Below, one piece after another: positions 58,987-64,000 of a stretch of 64,000 nucleotides of DNA. The stretch's first letter is position 1. Every line of letters begins with the position of its first letter. The stretch is from positions 27,392,143-27,456,142 of the forward strand of contig CM069452.1 of NCBI GenBank assembly GCA_035610835.1, read 5' to 3'. Both the position numbers and the translations under genes were made by a program. Source of the DNA: Ophiura sarsii. Taxonomy: Eukaryota > Echinodermata > Ophiuroidea > Amphilepidida > Ophiuridae. Below the pieces are notes generated by a model. The model had not been told where the DNA came from. It worked only from the letters and a program-made list of their open reading frames with translations, and searched no databases.

Positions 58987-60850
58987 TAGGGGAGGATGGG
59001 GCAACTGGACCGGTTAAGCATATTTCATGATATAAAAGCTTAAAGCTCGTGTAAATATTTATGGAATTGTTATGAAAATATCACCCATGTAACTGTTTAC
59101 ATATAACATATAATCAATGTTAAAAATATCCAAATAAAAGGCCAATCACCACTAACTAAAAACGTTACTTGGCACGGTCCAGTTACCCCATCGTTGGGGC
59201 AACTGGTCCTATACGTTCAACGGTTAGAATACACAGAAATCATTGATTGACAACATGGTAACTAAGCAGTATTTTCTTTAGAAACTCATTTCCATAATAT
59301 TTAACGTGTAAAAATGATAAAGGTTTCATGAAACCCATGTTTTATACAGTTTTCGTGATTACCGTGTAAAAGCAGTAATACTAATGGTGTAGAAAGCAAG
59401 CGCAATGTTCGACTGCACGTTTATTAGATAAAACGGTATGAACCTAGTTAAATGGTTACATGGTTGTGATATTCAGGCGCCCCATACATTTGTCTATACT
59501 CCTTTCTTTAATGATTTTATTTACTTCATATAATCATCATTTAGTACTTATAATAAACCATCTTGATATTTAGCCAGCTTTTCATGTTACAGGGGAAATT
59601 AGTCAATATGACAATGATGACCCAACAGTTGATATAGACAAAAAGCAGTGGATAAAATACATAAATCATGATATTTCGTCATAGCAAATACCTTTACAGA
59701 CACCATTCAAAATATAATAAAGATGTAATTCATAATACCGAGGTTTTAAACCATTCTAAAGCAATTTCATGTCATATTGTAATCCTTCAATATCAGAAAT
59801 AGTGGTATTAGACCCAAAAAGGCCCCAAAATGTCTAAGAACTTGAAAGAATGTGCATTATTTCATATTCTATTCACATTTCAATACCGAGTCATGTTTTA
59901 TTGACACTATCAACTCATTTTCAAAATGAATTTTACCATTTTGATTAAGTTTTTGTATGCGGTCCGGTTGCCCACACCCCTTCGGACTACTTACCCCAAC
60001 AAATGACGTAGCACTTTGTCGAGATGAAACGTTATTAAAACACGCCTGTGACGTAGTACATTTTACGCCAAAATGGTTTTAAAATACCATCATTTGTCAT
60101 AATAATCAATAACTCCAATACATTTCAGAAAAAAAGTCAAAACTGCATTTTTGTTTTTGGCCATTACACAGATTTCTGTAGCCAGTGAGTATCTTTGAAT
60201 TCGCAAATATTACGGCGTTCGGGTCCTACAAGTAGACGAGTGTCTTTAGATAAGTAAGAAATGGTGTATTTTGTTATTTGCAAATTCATGAACTAATAAC
60301 TCTATACCAAATGAATACCCGTGATAATGATTTAAGTTGAAGCAATCTTTAAATGATAATATTGATCGGAAATCCAAACCACCAATGTCCCAAATTAGCA
60401 ATATGCGCCATTTTACGATCATTTCAACCTCAACCTATGGTTTTAATCATATTTCAGAAAGTCCCTAAGCACACTACAATATAGCACCCATCAAATGCAA
60501 TATGCACCTAAGTATCTGAAGACGACTGTACTGCATGTATATTTACTGTTTCATATCTGTCAATAATATAAAGTACATTAAACATGATCTAAACCCATCT
60601 TCATATATCGCCCATACTATCTGTGAATTTTCAATCAGTCACTCAAGGAGTGAGCTTCAAAGATATGGAGAAAAATCACATGTGTAAATACCCTAAAGTT
60701 CCAAATGTTTTGGATTGTAGAAGGTAAAGATATATGTCAAGTATCAACAAAAGTCGTATTGTTCAAAAGAAAGCAGTATGCCCATACAATTACAAAATCC
60801 TTCATTTCGGACCACTTGCCCCACGGTCTAGTTGCCCCATATTCCCCTAA
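58987..60850. mobile_element. 1.86-kb inverted-repeat element (AGGGGA...TGGGGCAACT ends)
   Basis: The left end TAGGGGAGGATGGGGCAACT is mirrored by AGTTGCCCCATATTCCCCTA on the right. Internal sites repeat the theme: GGTCCAGTTACCCCA with TTGGGGCAACTGGTCC at 59177-59210, TCCGGTTGCCCAC near 59960, and GGACCACTTGCCCCA at 60820. Such repeated subterminal sites are typical transposase-binding arrangements. The rest is AT-rich with no transposase frame, so it is non-autonomous. Confidence 0.82.
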
Positions 60851-61044
60851 GCATCATGCATAGATCTGTGTTTAACATGTTTAAACAGTCACAGTTAAGG
60901 GGTCGTCCAAAATTATGGCCTTTTTCACTTACGTACAGAGCGTACGTAACTTTTTACCGCCGCCCACCCCCCCCCCCCCCCCCCCCACCCCTTCGAGTAC
61001 GTACGCAATAAATGGCGAAATGTTCATGGCTTGATATATTATAC
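60851..61044. other. Fragment with poly-C run and TACGTACG words
   Basis: GGGGTCGTCCAAAATTATGG and CGTACAGAGCGTACGTAAC precede a poly-C run (60967-60986). GAGTACGTACGCAATAAATGG follows it. It looks like a remnant of an element but has no clear ends. ATAC at 61041-61044 is the left flank of the next element. Confidence 0.5.
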
Positions 61045-63657
61045 GGTTAACTCTCATGAAAATAGTGCAAATGAGATTTCAGAAGTTGAAGAAAAAAATT
61101 GTCTCCAATTTTATTTATTACACTATTTTTTAATAGTAGACATGTACTGGATACTAGATTTAAAATTTTGTGAACAACACTCATTGCATTTTTGTACAAT
61201 ATAACGTTGAATTTATATTATAATATCACTTGTTTGCAGCTTTTGCTCCATGTTTATTACGTTATATACTTCCTATCAGCTCTAAATCAGAACGAGTTTA
61301 CAAACTGTGATGCCAAAAACACAAAATTATAGTTACGAAAGCATACTTCTACCAATTACAGCGAACAAAATGCAATGTAATTTTGTAAATTGCAAGTATT
61401 ATGAATTGTTTTTGGTCTTCACATCACTGTTTGAACCTCAGCTTTAAAACTAAAAAAATGCACGGTTTTCCAAAATGAATATCTTTGTGCAAAGTATAAA
61501 ATATATCTTTAATCGTATCTTTTTCCAAGCGTTATAATGTGTTTTTAAAAGTTAGCTCAGAAACAATAAATATTATGCTTTACCAAAAACGCTGGCATTG
61601 GTATTCGGACTTTATGGGGTGGGTAACGTAATAAACATATACAAACACATGTAAACAAATATATTCAACATCGACCAAGTCAGTTTATTTTGTACACAGA
61701 CATATCTTGTAAATGGTATTTTAGTAAAAGTTAGGTTGCCTAAAGTCCACTAAAAGACAGTTCTATATATTGTCGACTTGCTCTTTTGATGTAGGGTAAA
61801 TATGGTGAATAACGTAATAAACATGGTCACTAAATCGACAGATGTAACATGGCACTTTACAGATATGTTGTTAGACCATGACATTATTACCTTTATGTAA
61901 ATTTTAATAGCACTAAATATTGAATAGCCTTTTATCTCTTAAAATTAGTAAGATATTGATTTGTTTTATTTAAAATGATGGTAGTAGAATTGTTAATAAG
62001 ATTGTACTCTGATGACCTATTTGTCTCCACTGTTGCATTTGGTTCTGCCGGTATCGCCATTGGTTTTTTGCACTGTGTGGCATATATTTCTGTATAATAA
62101 AGATAACAAAAACAAAACAAAGTTAATGACATATATTGCAGCTGTTTCAGCTAGGTATACCGTATTTATTCACACAATTATACGAATTGGTTTATTACGT
62201 TATCCAATAGCCATAGAACTATGCATCATTGAAGCATGCAAACAAATGAGATTGTGTCAGTATGTGAGACAATATGTATGTACACTAAGTTAACATTCAT
62301 AAACACATAATAAATGTTGAATCACTATGAACAGGGTGCAATTATATTTATCAAATGATGGAAAGTTTATTACGTTGTCCATTATAAGGTGGTTTCAGTC
62401 CTCACATAGAATAGTCCACATATTACAATTATAACATTGGATACAATGTATGATACTCAAGTACATCAATCATGAAAGTTACTGAATTGACGCCAACATT
62501 GACATGAGACTAGACAATGAGGTTGGTTACGTTATCCCGTTTATTACGTTATTGGCAACTGCAACAGTGCCTAATGCTGGCTTATAACGTATATACAAAG
62601 CAATCAATGAAGATGTTAACGATACCTACTGCATTTCTTCACATTATTAACCCCATTCTGATATCATAGGTCCATATTCAATGTGCTTAAGAGATCTATA
62701 ATGACTTCAACTGTCATTCAGCTTAATGTTCATATTACTTACAAGAAAAAATGAGGAATTCTTACCATTCGTCGTGGTTTTTTTGCATTGTACTTTCATC
62801 GAGTATCCCCCATACATGCCTGCGAAAAGGGCCTGCCACGTATCTTTGTTTAATACAGTCGTAGAGAGCAGCTGTCTCTCTGTCGATTTATTCGACAACG
62901 TAATAAACGATAACGTAGTAAACGTTTTTCGTACTCAAAGTACCATGTAGACGATCTGGAAAGAGCTAGCGAGTGTTCCAAGTAACCACATAGTCTATGT
63001 ATATGTATCAAATTGGTTTTTAACCAAAAGTGTGTTTTGATACATAGTTCGGGAGAAATCTGAACAACGTAATAAACATCCTTAACAAGGTCGCATGCTT
63101 TGCAGCATTTTGATTTCTTCTCAAGGTCAGACATGCTGCTATAGATTTTTGATAATATTATTTTCCAACACCCATGTTCTTTTAGATTCAGAATATGTAC
63201 ATTTAAATGTTTAAATGTTAATTTTGAACAATGTTGATCCTCAATATGTCGCAGGTAACGTAATAAACATCAACATCTCGGACAACATATATGAAACTAA
63301 AACAGGTAAACATCGTAAAAGATGTGCATTTTTTTTCTATCCATGGAATATCGCTATATGTTCCCTACAAATTATGACATATCTTGTAGAAAATGGTGCC
63401 CTATTTGTATTGTAATTAATAAAGGCAAAATATACATTTATGCTGCGGACATGGAAATTTCGCTAATTTGGGGTATATGAGGGCATTTTTTTGAGTGAAA
63501 ACACGTTCAGAAGTATATCAAAGTATATAGATCCAAGTAGAAAACATCAATATCTATCTAGAAAAGAAGCTTTTCAAGCAAGAAAACATTGCATAACACA
63601 GAAATGGACCAAAGACATCAAAAAGTTCATTTTGCACTGTTTTCATGAGAGTTAACC
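61045..63657. mobile_element. 2.6-kb element with nine AACGTAATAAAC sites
   Basis: The left end GGTTAACTCTCATGAAAATA (then GTGCAAATGA) is mirrored on the right by TTTTCATGAGAGTTAACC: about 30 bp with one mismatch and one indel. ATAC follows at 63658-63661 and precedes at 61041-61044, a possible 4-bp target duplication. The interior carries nine exact copies of AACGTAATAAAC or its complement, at 61252, 61625, 61811, 62190, 62365, 62539, 62897, 63066 and 63257 (orientation - + + - - - + + +). No transposase or other protein motif was found. The class is unknown. Confidence 0.82.
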
Positions 63658-63975
63658 ATACCCTCATGTTTAATTAAAAACTATTGTATTAAAGACGAAT
63701 TGCCGTAGGACCTATACAACGTAAGAAACTGTACGGTACACAATAGAGAAAATTACACTTATTTGATCATATTGTATATCTCTGGTGTTAATTTGGTGAT
63801 TCTGCCGTTCTTTTCTTTGGTAAAAACTATAATTTACTTTGATGATAAATAATTATAAAAAAATATAAAATGGCACATGTATTAGATAGCCTACTTTTAA
63901 ATACAGAAATGATAAACAACAACACTATGGACTTGAGTCATGGATTGTTTTAAAAACACAGAAGCAATATTGCTT
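63658..63975. other. Unannotated AT-rich sequence
   Basis: No supported feature. Confidence 0.5.
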
Positions 63976-64000
63976 CAGTGGCGTAGCTAGGTATTTCATA
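63976..64000. mobile_element. Start of a hAT-like element cut by the window end
   Basis: CAGTGGCGTAGCTAGG is a typical hAT-type terminus, related to the ends at 39869 and 56491. The rest lies outside the window. Confidence 0.55.

Overview
This window is animal nuclear DNA: AT-rich, very gene-poor, and crowded with decayed transposable elements. There is no prokaryotic gene organisation (no dense ORFs, ribosome binding sites or operons). The one protein-coding gene I can support is the last two coding exons of a rhodopsin-class G-protein-coupled receptor on the + strand (27659-27794 and 29223-29848). They encode TM3 to the C terminus and look most like the kisspeptin receptor (GPR54) family, with galanin/allatostatin-A receptors as the alternative. 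Spliced introns, LINE reverse transcriptase remnants, hAT-like elements and many TA-flanked MITEs suggest a marine invertebrate with a large repeat-rich genome. An invertebrate deuterostome (echinoderm, hemichordate or cephalochordate) is plausible, but the species cannot be fixed from the sequence alone.

Layout. 0-6.8 kb: a dispersed repeat in three copies, a 27-bp/11-bp minisatellite, duplicated blocks and a decayed MITE. 6.8-13.4 kb: a hAT-like element, two TA-flanked inverted-repeat elements, a hairpin and several repeat pairs. 13.4-27 kb: pentanucleotide microsatellites, a 1.67-kb element (17058-18730) containing a nested foldback and a long (TTGA)n array, a 415-bp foldback with 187-bp arms that appear identical, a foldback with long terminal repeats, and a LINE reverse transcriptase scrap. 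27.6-30.2 kb: the receptor gene, with a 641-bp MITE in its last intron and two long poly-G tracts downstream. 30-38 kb: mostly unannotatable sequence plus four small MITEs. 38.9-51 kb: copies of an unusual element built from spaced palindromes (core CCAGTATCGNNCGATACTGG), interleaved with a LINE 3' end and more MITEs. 51-64 kb: further inverted-repeat elements, ending in a 2.6-kb element (61045-63657) with nine exact copies of AACGTAATAAAC spaced at about 170-190 bp or twice that.

The window shows one neuropeptide-receptor gene in a sea of non-autonomous DNA transposons. The two signals most likely to be undescribed are the palindrome-array element and the AACGTAATAAAC element. No complete transposase or reverse transcriptase is present, so these elements would depend on enzymes encoded elsewhere.
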